Positions 22,361 to 33,775 are shown, counted from the stretch's first letter. The stretch: DNA of 64,000 nucleotides from Panicum virgatum (GCF_016808335.1 NC_053150.1:27486979-27550978); one strand, 5' to 3'. Notes: generated from the sequence alone by a model not told the origin. A program made the numbers and translations.

Positions 22361-22679
22361 TTAAGGGCAACTCCAACCGAGCTTTCAAATTTGAACCCCT
22401 ATTCCTCTATACGAGGATATCTCATCCAGATTCTAAACCCCTACTTTTCTTTGCACTCCAACCGCGCTCTCATATATCTCCTTATATCTTATCTTCCTCT
22501 TTGTTTATTGATATATTGTAACCAACAACCTATGCATTATATATGCAAATGGTCATTATTACCAATAATAATTTTCTTAATGACTATATTTCTTATTAAT
22601 AATTTTTGAACAGACTGATTTATAACCATTAATCTTTTAATAATTTGGCAGCTAACGTATTTGAACGAGTACTACATTT

Positions 22680-22810
22680 GATTGACAGACTAAATCGGTC
22701 AATGGTCTTGAGACCGACTAAATCGGTCAGTGACCGACTAAATCAGTCAATGGTCTTGGCAGACTAAACCGGTGGTCAATTGACCGACTAAATCGGTCAG
22801 TGGCTATATT
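22680..22810. repeat. Cluster 1 of GACTAAATCGGTC motifs
   Basis: Five copies of CTAAATCGGTC-type motifs in 130 bp. Several are self-complementary hairpins (GACCGA-CTAAA-TCGGTC at about 22,712 and 22,781). Confidence 0.8.
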
Positions 22811-22978
22811 TCAAAACGGTATAATTTAAACGTCTATATTCCAACAACTATTTCAAACGGTCATATCCCAATGGCTATATTTGAAACTGCAGTGTCTTTC
22901 ATCTCAATACATGCAGGCTCATTCACCTCATTCTGCAATGAGCCATTCACTTCATTGTTGCTTCCCCACCTGAAAATG

Positions 22979-23180
22979 AATAGACTCTCTCGCTTAGACT
23001 CGTCGTCCTCGCCTGATGATGATGATGATGACCCCGAACTCATCCTTGGTGCACTATGTCAAGCTCATACTCAATACCTAGCTATGCATACTCCACAGTG
23101 GGGGCTCCGTACTTGGCCGTCAATATATTCATCGTGGTAGAGAAGTTGGGCAGTGGAGATTGTACAATGACTATTTGCTA
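22979..23180 (+). pseudogene. Harbinger transposase N-terminal fragment
   Basis: A frame opening with MNRLSRLDSSSSPDDDDDDPEL and later, after an in-frame stop near 23,138, REVGQWRLYNDY resembles the start of plant Harbinger (HARBI1/ALP1-like) transposases, which have an acidic Ser/Asp tract followed by an R..GH.RLYADYF-type motif. The catalytic domain does not follow. Identification is from recalled family pattern. Confidence 0.5.
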
Positions 23181-23336
23181 GTTTTCTAGTTTTAGGTGCC
23201 TCTGTATTTGCTTGTTCATCGGGCATTGCTCCAAAATTGATCTCTCAGCATCGAGCTCACTGCTTCCAATATTGCACTCCACCAAATTCATCCAGCTCTG
23301 CATTTCTACCTCCTGCAATGAAATATAGGCATGTTG

Positions 23337-23480
23337 ATTGACAGTAAATCGGTCAATGGCTTGACAGACTAAATCAGTTGGTTCACAGACTAAATCGGTC
23401 AATGGATCCTAAATCGTTGATTGACAGACTAAATCGGTCAATGGATAGACAAGCCAAATCAGCCTAAATCAATGAATGGA
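23337..23480. repeat. Cluster 2 of GACTAAATCGGTC motifs
   Basis: At least five further copies of GACAGACTAAATCGGTCAATGG-like units within 145 bp, about 600 bp from cluster 1 in the same element. Confidence 0.8.
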
Positions 23481-23911
23481 TTGACAATAAGAGCAAGCAA
23501 GCAGAGTAGAGCAGCAGCAGCAACAACAACAAGCAAATCCACCCCAAGCGCAGGGCCTCCTCGTGCAGGGCCTCAGGGTAGGGCGCCACCGAGCCGCACG
23601 GCTACGAGGCGGGGCGCCGCCATGCCCGCAGCTGCGGGACGGGCTACCGGTGGGCCGCCGCCGGATCTGCACTAGGTAGGTTTTCTCCTCCCTCCTCAAA
23701 AATCTATGGCCGCCGGTGATGAAAATCGAAATACATGGGTGGGGAAAGCTCCGTGGACAGTGCGGGAAAGCTCCGTGGAGGCGCAGGAGGGCCGGGCGTT
23801 GGCGCCATCGCCAGATGAGAGCTCGAGAGTCCAATTGGAGAGCGCTTTTTGAGTTTTAGCTCTCATAAATGAGGTAGGGATCCATTTAAGAAGTCGGTTG
23901 CAGTTGCCTTA

Positions 23912-24264
23912 GGTTCCTTGCCCTTCTAGTATTTGTTCTCAGTCCGTCTTCTAGCTCACCTTTCTTAGGAGTTCGGTTTCTTCTAAAATCGAATTGAGGG
24001 TGAACCTTGTGTTTTAAAAAAAGTCTCTCAAGTGCGAACCGGAATGTCCCCATGGAGGAGGTTAATCTGAAGTACTGCCGTTGCGTCACTGACGCGTGGA
24101 CCCGGGCCCACGTGCAGTGACACGCACAGTAATCTCGGACCCCAGCATGTCCACACGAAGCGCACGCGCTGCAGAAAGCGGAGCCGCCGCCGCCGCCGCC
24201 GCCGCCCCCGAAATAATACTCACCTTCTGTTTTTATATTGCTGCGGAAAGGCTCAAGGCCTGCG
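23912..24264 (+). promoter_or_regulatory. Promoter region of the EDM2-like gene
   Basis: Between the Harbinger remnant and the presumed first exon the DNA becomes GC-rich, with a (GCC)n run at 24,184-24,208, typical of grass gene starts. A weak AT stretch (TTTTTATATTG, 24,230-24,240) could serve as a TATA element. The transcription start is not visible and 24,265 is a guess. Confidence 0.4.
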
Positions 24265-24331
24265 CTCCCTTTCTTCTCCCCTCCTCGGGGTTTTGCGCTT
24301 GGGAAGGGAAAGAACAGCTCGCAATCGCGAG
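24265..24331 (+). other. Probable 5' untranslated exon of the EDM2-like gene
   Basis: Pyrimidine-rich leader ending CGCGAG before a good donor GTACGA at 24,332. The matching acceptor TTTTGTCCCAG lies 11-17 bases before the start codon at 25,631. The intervening 1.3 kb is T-rich intron. The long 5'UTR intron is inferred. Confidence 0.45.
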
Positions 24332-24702
24332 GTACGAATCTTCTGCCGCCTATTCGTCCCCCCGCTTCGATTCCTCCCCTGGTGCTACGATTCGATTCCT
24401 TGTTGCGCGCCGTTCTTTGTGATTTCTGGAAAAAAATCGGGTGGACCCCCCCGATGCTCGCTACCTCCTTCATGTCCAGCATCCGATGGCTCCTGCACCC
24501 ATTTTTTTCCCTGATTTCTGGGGGGCTTATTTGTGCAATCCAGTCCTTGTTCTCGTTATTAGTTTTGTGGTGGCGTCGCTGTGCCAGATGTGAGTGTGGA
24601 GCCTGTTCCTTAGATTTGTGAGATGTTCGTGCTATCTTTTCCTCCCAAGGAATCACGAATTAGAGCCCATTTTTTGAATTTTCTGTTCTCACGGAAAAGT
24701 AA

Positions 24703-24721
24703 CCCCCCCCCCCCCCCCCCC
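24703..24721. repeat. Homopolymer of 19 C
   Basis: Uninterrupted C run in the first intron; its length is likely to vary or to be misread by sequencing. Confidence 0.95.
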
Positions 24722-25630
24722 GCGATTGATTAAAAAGAGATATCCAGATGTATTATTACGGTAAGTTTTTAGATTTATTGTTAACAGAAAATGTTTCTTT
24801 GATAGTGCATTGTATATGTTTCGATGCTGGCCACAAGTGTCGACGGATTTATATTGGTTCTTTTCTGTGAATTTCTTTTGCATAAGCATTCACGGGCATC
24901 TACAGTTCATCTTTTATAATGTTTCAAGCACAATATTCAGATTCCATCGTGCAATTTAATGTTCATTTCCACTACTTCTGCCAATGTTCTTAAGTTACAA
25001 TTGTTGCCCATGTAAATGTTCCTCTTTTCTGGACATTTCTTGCCTGCATTTTCATCTGTTGGCTGTGGAATCAGTGTTAATTAAATTGGTGCTCTATTGA
25101 TTGTTAAAAGTAACTTTATTTTTATTAATAGCCTTCATTGGTTAATGAGTTTGCTTTAATTCATTAGTTGCCACTGTTATTGGTTCAAAAAATCTTAGAG
25201 TTGCCAGCAGTTCAATTGTTTGTGCATTTGAATTGGGGAAAATGTTATCTCTTGCGGTTTCCTTTCAAAATATACACTTTTTAGCCTTGGCTTAAGTAGC
25301 CACAAAGAATTTTATTAATCAGTTAATCTTGACTGAAGTTTGGTAGACACATTTTTGGCTTTATTGCACACTTAGTTACAAATCTTTGTATTTGTGGCTA
25401 TTATTGTCAGCAATATTTCCTTTTATCCAAAACTTTGCTTATTACTGTTTTTATATTTTGTGCAATATTTTTCATGCTTGCTTTAGTGGACATGACAGGA
25501 CACCCTATACTGTTATTGATATATGGTTCTTTACTTGATGTTTTGTCCTGAAATGAGATGACTTCCAATAGTTATTTGCTTTTCATTGAAAAGGTAAGAT
25601 TTCTTTTGTCCCAGCAGAAATTGAGGAACC

Positions 25631-28600
25631 ATGATGTTTGATGATGACGATGATGGTGTGGAGCCACAGTTCGATGCTGTGGACGAATATTATTTTGAGG
25701 TTACCAAGGAAGAGCTTGTTTGTTTTAGTATTTTGCCTTTTCAGTTTGATGAGAATGATAAAGTGGGAGATTGTGATTCTGAGAAGAAAGTATACTTGCG
25801 TGGAGTCATGGATAAAAGCCCCTGTCTAGTGCACAAGCAAGTGGTAGCTTGGAGGGTAGGACTTGACTGTGAGCAGCCAAACATCTCAGTTCTTTCGACT
25901 GAGGGAAAGTGGATAAAACTGTTGAATCCATGGAAATGCTACAAACATGAGCTTGCTCGGTCAATATTGATCACAGTTCAAATGCTCCACTTTGTCAGGA
26001 GGCAGCATAGATATAAGAGAAACCTTTGGGATCGCCTTTGGGATCACCTCAATGCAGTTTTCATGTAATCCATCCACAGGCCTTAATTTGTCCCTTGCTA
26101 CTATGTCAGTTGTCTATTAACCCATAAGATTTATTATTTGTTTCTTTTTGTAGTAAACTTGGTATTAAACCTGCCATAGATGACTTGAGGAAGCACTATC
26201 CCCTTATAAAGCTATTCCTAGAGAGAGATAAAGCTTTTATGAAGTTAAAGGTATAAGTTACTAGAATATTTACTGCCTAATTAAATTATCTCCATAAGTA
26301 TCCGGTATTGTGGTTCTTAGATATTCTGATTCCAATACATTTTTCATGTTTCTTCACTTTTTTTTTTTTGAAAGCTACATGTGTTTTCACACTTTGGACT
26401 AAGGCTTTCTTTGGCTCATTACTGTTGTATTCTTGGTCTCAGACCTTATGTCACTTCATGTTAATATATTCAGTAGGGTACACTTCCTTACTGTTCTCCA
26501 AAATAGGTTACTTGAATTTTTCAACTAATATGTTACTCCATTTAGCAATGTAGAGTAAGGGTTACTCGAACCTTCATTATTTTGCTGTCACATTGCAAGG
26601 TAGATTAAAATGCAGAGCCTTGTAATCAGAAAAGCTTATTTTCATGGGTTCGAATTTTGCAAGCAAATAGTGCAATAAGGTACAATGTACCACATCTACT
26701 TTTTGAATTTAATGACATCATAATTCAGATACGATCTGACATTTTCTATGGAAGACTTCTTAGGAATCCATTGTCATCATGAATGACAATGATTGAGACA
26801 ATGATTTGACTGCTTGTTCGTATGATGATTCTTTTTATGTAGATCCTGGACAGGTTTATTGGGGATATCACCAAGACTATGGAAGAGGTATGCTAATAGA
26901 TATGCTAATCTGTTGTGGTCTATAATCTCTTTTTTTCTCAGATGTGTTGGAGAGCTGCATTTCATTTCATTAATGAAGAGAAAAGAAACCCATACTACAA
27001 TGCCCGTGTGTGTGCACACAAGCTCCCTCCCTCCGTCCCTCTCTCTCTGTCTCTCTCTCTCTCGCACACACACACACATACACACACAATGTGTTGTATG
27101 CAGCTCTTCTGTGATTTTCGAAAAAAATATTTCATTGTTGGTTTCTTTTACTTTTCTTTTGATTAGCCAAGGGCATCGGGCACCAAATTGCAATTCACTA
27201 GTAGTGATGAGCCACGTGAAAGAAACAATGGCACTAATTCTGAGTACGACGATGATGATGTCAACGATGATTCTGATTACAATGAACATAGTAACAGTGA
27301 TGATGATACTAATAATGATGATGGTGCTGATGCGTTATGTGCTTTATGTGATGATGGAGGAAATTTGCTCAGGTACGCGAGCTTCCCTACTTTATTAAGT
27401 CTATCAGTGGCTAGTTTTTATGCATTTTAATCCATTGTGGGATGTCATGTGCTTGGTCTCTTTTCCCTACATCATGGCGCTAGTTTTTTTTTTTTTGGGG
27501 GGGGGGGGGGGTGGTGGTGGTGGTGGGGGTGTATGAAGACGACCCCTGCACATATGATTCCATCTACACTGAATTTCCTGCCACGTCTATTTAAAGGCAA
27601 ATATATATTGCATGTTGAAGCTTATCCTTTTTATGTAAATTATGTTATGACCTTTCTTGAAAAACTATTTTTGAGCAGTACTGTTTGTGTTTTGTGCGTT
27701 CATGTCTATAACAGTGCGGCTATCTACCTTAAATAGTCCTTCTTTCTTTGCATCACTTAACTAATGATTGTTTTGATTAGCAGGAATTGTGCCATCTTAT
27801 TTTCTGGACCATCTATGTTAATACCTAATAATGATAGGGATGAAAGCATATACTTTACGGACACGTATCTTCCGTATATTTGATGTTATTAATTTGATGC
27901 TTTAGATGTAGCAATTCAGATCGGTCCCATTATTTCCATGGAGAAACCATTTTTGTTTCAGCAGCTTATAAAACCTCCTAAGTATAATATTTGTTGATTA
28001 GCTGAATCAATTTTGTTATATCTTTTTTCTTTGGCAATTTTCTTATCTAGCTGTATAGGCCAGTGCAAGAGGTCATTCCATCCCAGAAAGGAAGATGGCA
28101 AAGAATCTAAATGTAAAACTCTTGGTTACACTTCTGCACAGTTGAAGGTGATTTTTGAAACATTGGTCCTGCAACTTCATCCTTTTCCTGTCTTGAATTG
28201 GCGACATATTCTTTTTACATATTTATAGGAAATGGATTCTTATCTATGCAAGAACTGCGAATATAAGCAACACCAATGTTTCAAATGCGGAGAACTTGAG
28301 CCATCAGCAGAGCCAAATGCTAAGGTATGGACTTGAGTACTGGGAGACTACTAGTGTTTTACTTCTATGAAGACAATGCTTGATTCCTAGCCTGCAAAGA
28401 ATGGGGTTGAATTTATGACATCTCATTTTCCCCCTAATTTGGTTCTGGTACATTGAGACTGAGACTGCTGAGCCTAGTGTAGTATAGATATATTTGAAGA
28501 TTATGTTTGCTTTCTGGCCTTAAAAATGGTGCTTATTTTCTTTTTATGATTTATTCAGACCCCTTTTATGTCTATATTTTTAGCACCCTTTCTTTGTGCT

Positions 28601-31600
28601 ACGGAGAGTGACCAACTGCTGCAACCTGCAGGGATGAAAAATCAATAGTAAACTCACATCGAATGCTAATTATTGAAATGATTTTGCGATGTTTCAAAAA
28701 GTGTTAGGCCGTAGGCAGGCGATTATGCCCCACCTAGTGACTTGGCATGCCTATGAAATTGTATTTTTCTTGACAGCTAAAAGTAATACTCCCTCTTTTT
28801 ATTTACATGACGCATTAGGTTTGTCCTAAGTCAAGCTTGACCAACTTTGACCAATTTTATAGAAAAATAATAACATTATAATACCAAATTTGTTTCATTG
28901 AATCCACCATGAAATATATGTTGATAGTGCATATGTTGGGTAGTATAGTTGTTGCTATATTTTTCTATAGATTTGGTCAAGCCAAATTTGATTTAGGACA
29001 AACCTAATACGACATGTAAATAAAAACGGAGGGAGTATCATGTTAAATATTTGAATTTGTTATATGAAAATAAAGAATTTAACTAATCAAATTGATGAGT
29101 TTTGTGACCATAACTAATCTTATTCCATCTCCAATTCTCCTACTTTCATACATAAATCATGCTTTAAGAAGCTCTTGGTGGAAAAAAAAACTCCTAGACA
29201 AAATGCCTAGGTGAGAGTGATTATGTAATTTTAGTATCTTGGTGATGTGTCTTCCAGTTGTCCCTAAATCTGTTATGTGCAATCCCTTAGGTGTTCAAGT
29301 GTAATAATCCAACTTGTGGACACTTCTACCACCCCGAATGTGTTGCAAAATTACTGGAGCCTGATGACTCTGATGGATCTTGTGAATTGGCGAAAAGGAT
29401 TATGGCTGGGATGCCATTTCCATGCCCTGTGCATTGGTGCTTTGAATGCGGAAGAATGGAGGATAGAACCCAAAGAGCAATGCAGTTTGCTGTGTGTAGA
29501 CGCTGTCCAAAATCATATCACAGAGAATGTTTGCCAAGGTATTGTAGTGTATCTAGATTGTTTGTATGTGTTTTGTTTGCATATTTGATTGTTCTCATGA
29601 TATCTAGTGCCATTTCTTAGGGAGATATCATTTGAAACAAATGGCAAGGATATCCAACAACGTGCTTGGAAGCTTTCTGGAATTGTTATGATTTACTGTC
29701 TGTAAGTTTATTATTGACTTGTTTCCTAGTGTTTCTCTGTGCTATCTGCTCAGAGCTACTAACTTCTGTTGAAATCTACAGAGACCATAAAATATGCAAG
29801 GCTACTGGAAATGCTGAAAGGGGACATGTAAAGTTCCCGCACACTCCAAAAATTACAGAAGTCGGAGATCTTTCTAAAGAGGAAGGTAAAATGGTTGGCA
29901 AATGGAAAAGGAGCATTGATCATTGTTCAAAGAAATCCACAATGGTGTTAAACAGGTTACCGAGATAAAAAATTGAGCACACCCAAAACTCATTGGAGCA
30001 TATGGTTCTTGAACCTGAATGTTCCCCAATGAACTTGAAAGAGGACCTGCGTATTGATCCATCATCTGCTATGGGTCGCAAAATAAAAAGCAGGTGACTC
30101 GCCATCCTCATCGTCATACTAATTATTCAATTCATTTCTGATAGAATATACAGATTTTTTGCTACAGAAGACACCAAAGGTTTAGCTTGTTAGGCTATTT
30201 GGTGTTTTAAGTATTTGCATATATGGAAAGCGACCTTTTGATTTCTTTTCTACTTTATTTTAGGCTTCTGTACCTTTCTGACCATTAGTTGTAGAATGAT
30301 ACAAAAGGCAATATGCTTCATAAAACCTCTAAACAAGTCACAAGTGATAGGGATTTTTGTGTTTCTTCATCCCAGGAAAACAAGTGGACGAAAGAGGGAA
30401 AGATCCTCAAGGACATTGTGCAATATTGCTAAGAAGTGTGCTGATGATTTTGTTCAGGTACTTAAATTAGGCAGACAATCTTTAACAATCCCTATATTTG
30501 TGACCAGCTATTCATCTTATAGTATGCTTTATACATTTGGTAGAATTAAGGCTTTATTATGTATTTGGGTGCTAAAACAGTTCTCGAAACAGGCACTAAA
30601 ACTAGTAGAATAAACTATTGAGTCTGAAGTATTTAATACTGTGAGGAGTTTGTAGAAGAAGAGCATATGTACCCAAATTTAGACTCCTTTCACAGTTGAT
30701 TACTTGTTTTGTTTTTCCTTATAAGCTAGTCTGGTTGTTTCTATAATCTCGTGATTGAGCAAGGTGCATCGAATTAATCTGGTACCCCTATCTATGATGG
30801 TGATGTGGATGTAGTTTTTAAGTTCCATTTTGATAACATGGTAGTAGCGCCTACATCCTATTTTCTAAATCCTATGACTAGACCACAGCAAATATGCTGC
30901 CACTGGGAGAGATTTTTTTTGGTCGATCAGTTATTATCTTAAGACGTAGAGGTAGAGGTAGCTGTCTGAATTTCAGGTGGGTCAACAGACCGTGAATTCC
31001 TTCCGTGTCCTGAGCGTGTTGGAAGGTACATAAAAGTCATGTGGTCGTTGAATTTAACCAGTTGGGATGCTCTGCTGATGCTTTAGGCACCCTTGTCTTG
31101 GTTGGATTCATTGGTGTTCTTTCTAATTAGATCGTTTCTCTGGGTGTGGTGGTCGACTGGTGATTGAGACACTCAAATTGTCCAACGCGACTATGGGATC
31201 AAGCAAGTAGTTAGTGGCATAATAAGTGTGAGTGCAGTGTCTAGGGTGGCTCAACCAGCTCAGTGGTCTGGAGGGCTACCCTCTGCATGGGTGTCGTGGC
31301 AGTGAGCTCTGCCACAAGCCCACAACATGCAATTAAAAAAATCTTATTGGCATTATGCACTTTCTCTTACATAAGAGGGGTGTTTTTTTACCTTCTATAA
31401 TTTATGGCTTTGCTAGTGTACAAGACTGTTTTCGAACAACTTAAGTTATTATCTAGGAAAAGAGAAATGTAACCCTTGAATTACATAATGCTTATGAATT
31501 ATGGTCCTTTAAGCATCAGTAGTAATTGTCGTAGATTTTTTTTTTGGGCTCATTTATGCACTTCTCTGTTGTAGATTGCTGACAAGCTTCATTCGCAAAC

Positions 31601-33775
31601 GCAACCCGGAGATATGGTATGCTTTATTATTATTATTATTGGAGTGTGAATTGTTTAGGTCCTTGGCACATTCTGTACTCATAAATCATTGTAACCTTGA
31701 ATGTACAGTTTGTTGTTAGGAATGGATGTTTATGACCTTTGTATCATGCCATGTCTTATGAAACTAGATCCTAATGAATTTGAGGGAGTTGAAAAGATAT
31801 GCAATTATGCGCTTCATGTCATTAAGCCATAGCTAATAGATATAAGAGTAAATGCTGAGCATGGGCAAACCCAATATTACCTGGCCCTACCAGGCCAACT
31901 TCACATTGTATGAAAATGATATGATATCTGTGATAGCAGGACAACTTGATTGATGATTCCCATGTGGACAAGGATGCTGATTCCCATGTGGACAAGGATG
32001 CTGAATTGGACAATGAGATCTGCCGATCTCCAGAGGATAAAGATGGCAATGGGAAAGAAAAATCATCAGAGCATTCAGTAGAAGCAGAAGAAGATGCTAC
32101 CAACAAAGACACTTCCCATCAAAATAATGAGCGAAATGATGTGCTAGGCCAGATCTATGCAGATATACACACTGAAGTAGATCGAAGTAAATTTGAATCA
32201 AGTGCAGGGAGAAGCATGGAGTTGGGAGAAAATGCAGATGGACATGACTCAATATGGCAAGAGATCTCAATTGGAGAAAATCAAATGTATCGAGGGATGT
32301 GTGAACAAGAATCAAGATCAAGTAAAGGGAAGATTGCCAGGAATGAAAGTGCTAAATCTGGTTCGGGCAACGTTGCAGTGACACCAAATCATGTTGATGA
32401 CAATCCTCATGAAAAGCTGCTGCATGTTCCACATGTGAATAAGATGACTAATATAAATGGACTACATCCTCAGCCAGAATATGGTTGTGACAAAGACCGA
32501 GAAGTTAATGGGGGCCATGCTTTTCAGGAGGAGCCAAATAGTTCTCGGTGCAATGTTAATCCAGAAGATATGGGCATACATACTTTAGGTGACAAGTCAA
32601 GAAAGAGAAGGGAGCTAGAGAAAAAGTCAGCTGATGATAACAGCACAGACTTGGATAAGAATAAAAGATGCAATCACATTCAAGATGGAAAAGAAGCACA
32701 TTGTGATGATATTAGTCATCAATGTCATTCACTTAACAAAGTACTGGATTATGAGGGTCGCAAGTTTGGAAATAGTGGGCCTAGTTCTCGGTGCTATGAT
32801 GAGAATGGTGCAGCTGAGATTTCTGAATACAAATCGAGACAGAGTACAGGACCAAGTAGTTCTCAGTGCAATGTTGATCCTGAAACTATGGGCATTGATA
32901 CTTCAGGTGACAAGTCAAGAAAGGGAAGGAACCTCAAGAACAAGGCAGCTGATGGTAACAATACAGATTTGGATAAGAAGAGAAGATGCTATCACATTGA
33001 AGATCGAAAAGAAGCACATGGTGCAGCTGAGGTTTCTGAATACAAATCCAGGCAGTGTACAGGACCAACTAGAAGAGAAAACACAGCTCATAGTAGAAGA
33101 GAAAATTCATCTAACTCACCCATGGGTAGAAATTCTCAGGAGAAACCAAGGAACCATTTACCAAACAGGCAGAGGAGCTACCGTGATAGGTATGCAAACC
33201 AACACATGTATGAACAATATGACGATGTTAACTATCTCAGCAGTGGTGATTATGGCCCGAGGAGTCATGTTCCCTTGTGCCTTGTATCTGCTCCTACTGA
33301 TTTTGATGCTAGGTATGATCCCCGTTCATACCCAAAAGGACCAGAACATGATATTACTGGATGGGACTGGCCCCATTTATACCCAGGAAGAGCTCGATAT
33401 TTCACTGGTGAATGGCAGAGTCGTCCTTATTGTCCAGCAAGACCAGAGAGAGCATATTATTCAAGGAATGCGAACAGCTTGCCCATTGATGGATATGATG
33501 AACACGGTAATTTCATGCATGGTGCATACCGTGCAATGGGATTTGCTCCTGCTGCTATGTATCCCCCCTTTCAGGTGACCAACAATGGCACATATCTACC
33601 TCGCACAGATGTTGACATGGAAGGATTTAGAGCAGCATATTGTGGCCATAATAGAGAGTATGGAGCTAGATCAACTTATACATTTGGCTCAGGACCTCTG
33701 CATCCAGCTGCAGGGTCGGTTATGGACAGGTATGCTCCTAACCTTGAGCAAACAAACAATCGAGCAAGAGGCTGA
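25631..33775 (+). CDS. EDM2-like PHD-finger protein gene (12 coding exons; central domain missing, internal TAA)
   Basis: EDM2 is a nuclear PHD-finger protein of plants that affects H3K9 methylation and poly(A) choice at genes with intronic heterochromatin. Coding exons by splice sites and phase: 25631-26064, 26154-26250, 26843-26887, 27167-27372, 28051-28147, 28229-28324, 29291-29538, 29621-29701, 29782-30093, 30376-30457, 31575-31616, 31940-33775. The frame fits throughout and totals 1191 codons plus stop if the TAA at 29966 is ignored; otherwise 496 residues. Domains: N-terminal EDM2 domain (about 1-190); acidic tract (205-247); zinc-finger cluster with CALCDDGG (about 249), CKNCEYKQHQCFKCG, CGHFYHPEC, then CRRCPKSYHREC (about 400). 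The C-terminal exon is hydrophilic, then Tyr/Pro-rich with MDRYAPNLEQTNN. The methyltransferase-like domain that normally lies between the two parts is absent. Start: the first ATG after the leader acceptor. Confidence 0.85.
27030..27092. repeat. Microsatellite (CT)n-(CA)n in an intron
   Basis: CTCTCTCTGT-type repeats pass into CACACACACA just before exon 4 of the EDM2-like gene. Confidence 0.9.
27484..27525. repeat. T13-G15-(GGT)n low-complexity tract
   Basis: A run of 13 T is followed by 15 G and then GGT repeats, within an intron. G-quadruplex-capable and error-prone. Confidence 0.9.
28789..29035. mobile_element. Stowaway MITE (Tc1/mariner type), 247 bp, intronic
   Basis: Ends CTCCCTC and, inverted, CTCCCTCCG, with longer inverted complementarity (TATTTACATG near one end, CATGTAAATA near the other). 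It is flanked by the TA duplication. It lies in the intron between exons 6 and 7, in the middle of the zinc-finger coding region. Confidence 0.92.
29966..29968 (+). other. In-frame TAA inside exon 9 of the EDM2-like gene
   Basis: Codon 497 of the joined frame is TAA. The frame continues open after it (KIEHTQNSLEH..) to the exon end at 30,093 and all later exons keep phase. A donor-like GTTACC starts 12 bases before it (29,954), but the first AG downstream is too close for a normal intron. Confidence 0.8.
30458..31574 (+). other. Intron 10, where the central EDM2 domain would be expected nearby
   Basis: A 1.1-kb intron with T-rich DNA and no frame resembling the EDM2 methyltransferase-like domain. 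Nothing else recognised in it. Confidence 0.5.
32541..33066 (+). repeat. In-frame duplication within the last EDM2-like exon
   Basis: A unit starting at 32,541 (SSRCNVNPEDMG.. DKSRKRRELE.. TDLDKNKRC.. EYKSRQSTGP) recurs at 32,859 (SSQCNVDPETMG.. DKSRKGRNLK.. TDLDKKRRC.. EYKSRQCTGP). The period is 318 bp (106 codons); the second copy lacks about 36 internal codons. A smaller 24-bp tandem repeat encoding DSHVDKDA lies at 31,953-32,000. Confidence 0.85.

Larger units (their letters stand above)
22364..23908 (+). mobile_element. PIF/Harbinger-like element remnant
   Basis: Inverted ends AGGGCAACTCCAACCGAGC (left) and GGCAACTGCAACCGACTT (right, inverted) are flanked by TTA on both sides (22,361-22,363 and 23,909-23,911), the 3-bp TWA target of PIF/Harbinger elements. 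Inside are a transposase N-terminal fragment (22,979-23,180) and two clusters of a TAAATCGGTCAATGG motif. The conserved DDE catalytic region is absent. Confidence 0.65.

Noticed and set aside
22680..23480. CRISPR-like array in the GACTAAATCGGTC clusters
   Set aside because: Spacing is irregular, units vary, and the DNA is plant nuclear inside a transposon remnant.
23886..24656. Minus-strand frame of 256 codons across the promoter and first exon region
   Set aside because: It spans a (GCC)n run giving poly-Gly, crosses the presumed promoter and first exon of the plus-strand gene, and has no family resemblance.
26620..26670. GGGTTCGAATTT phrase resembling a B box
   Set aside because: No A-box-like partner at the right distance and no terminator; probably chance within an intron.
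26777..27289. Minus-strand frame of 170 codons (and a plus-strand counterpart)
   Set aside because: It is made mostly of the CT/CA microsatellite and intron sequence, with no domain.
32634..33578. Second long plus-strand frame inside the last EDM2-like exon
   Set aside because: It overlaps the well-supported frame in another phase and is a shadow of the internally repeated coding sequence.
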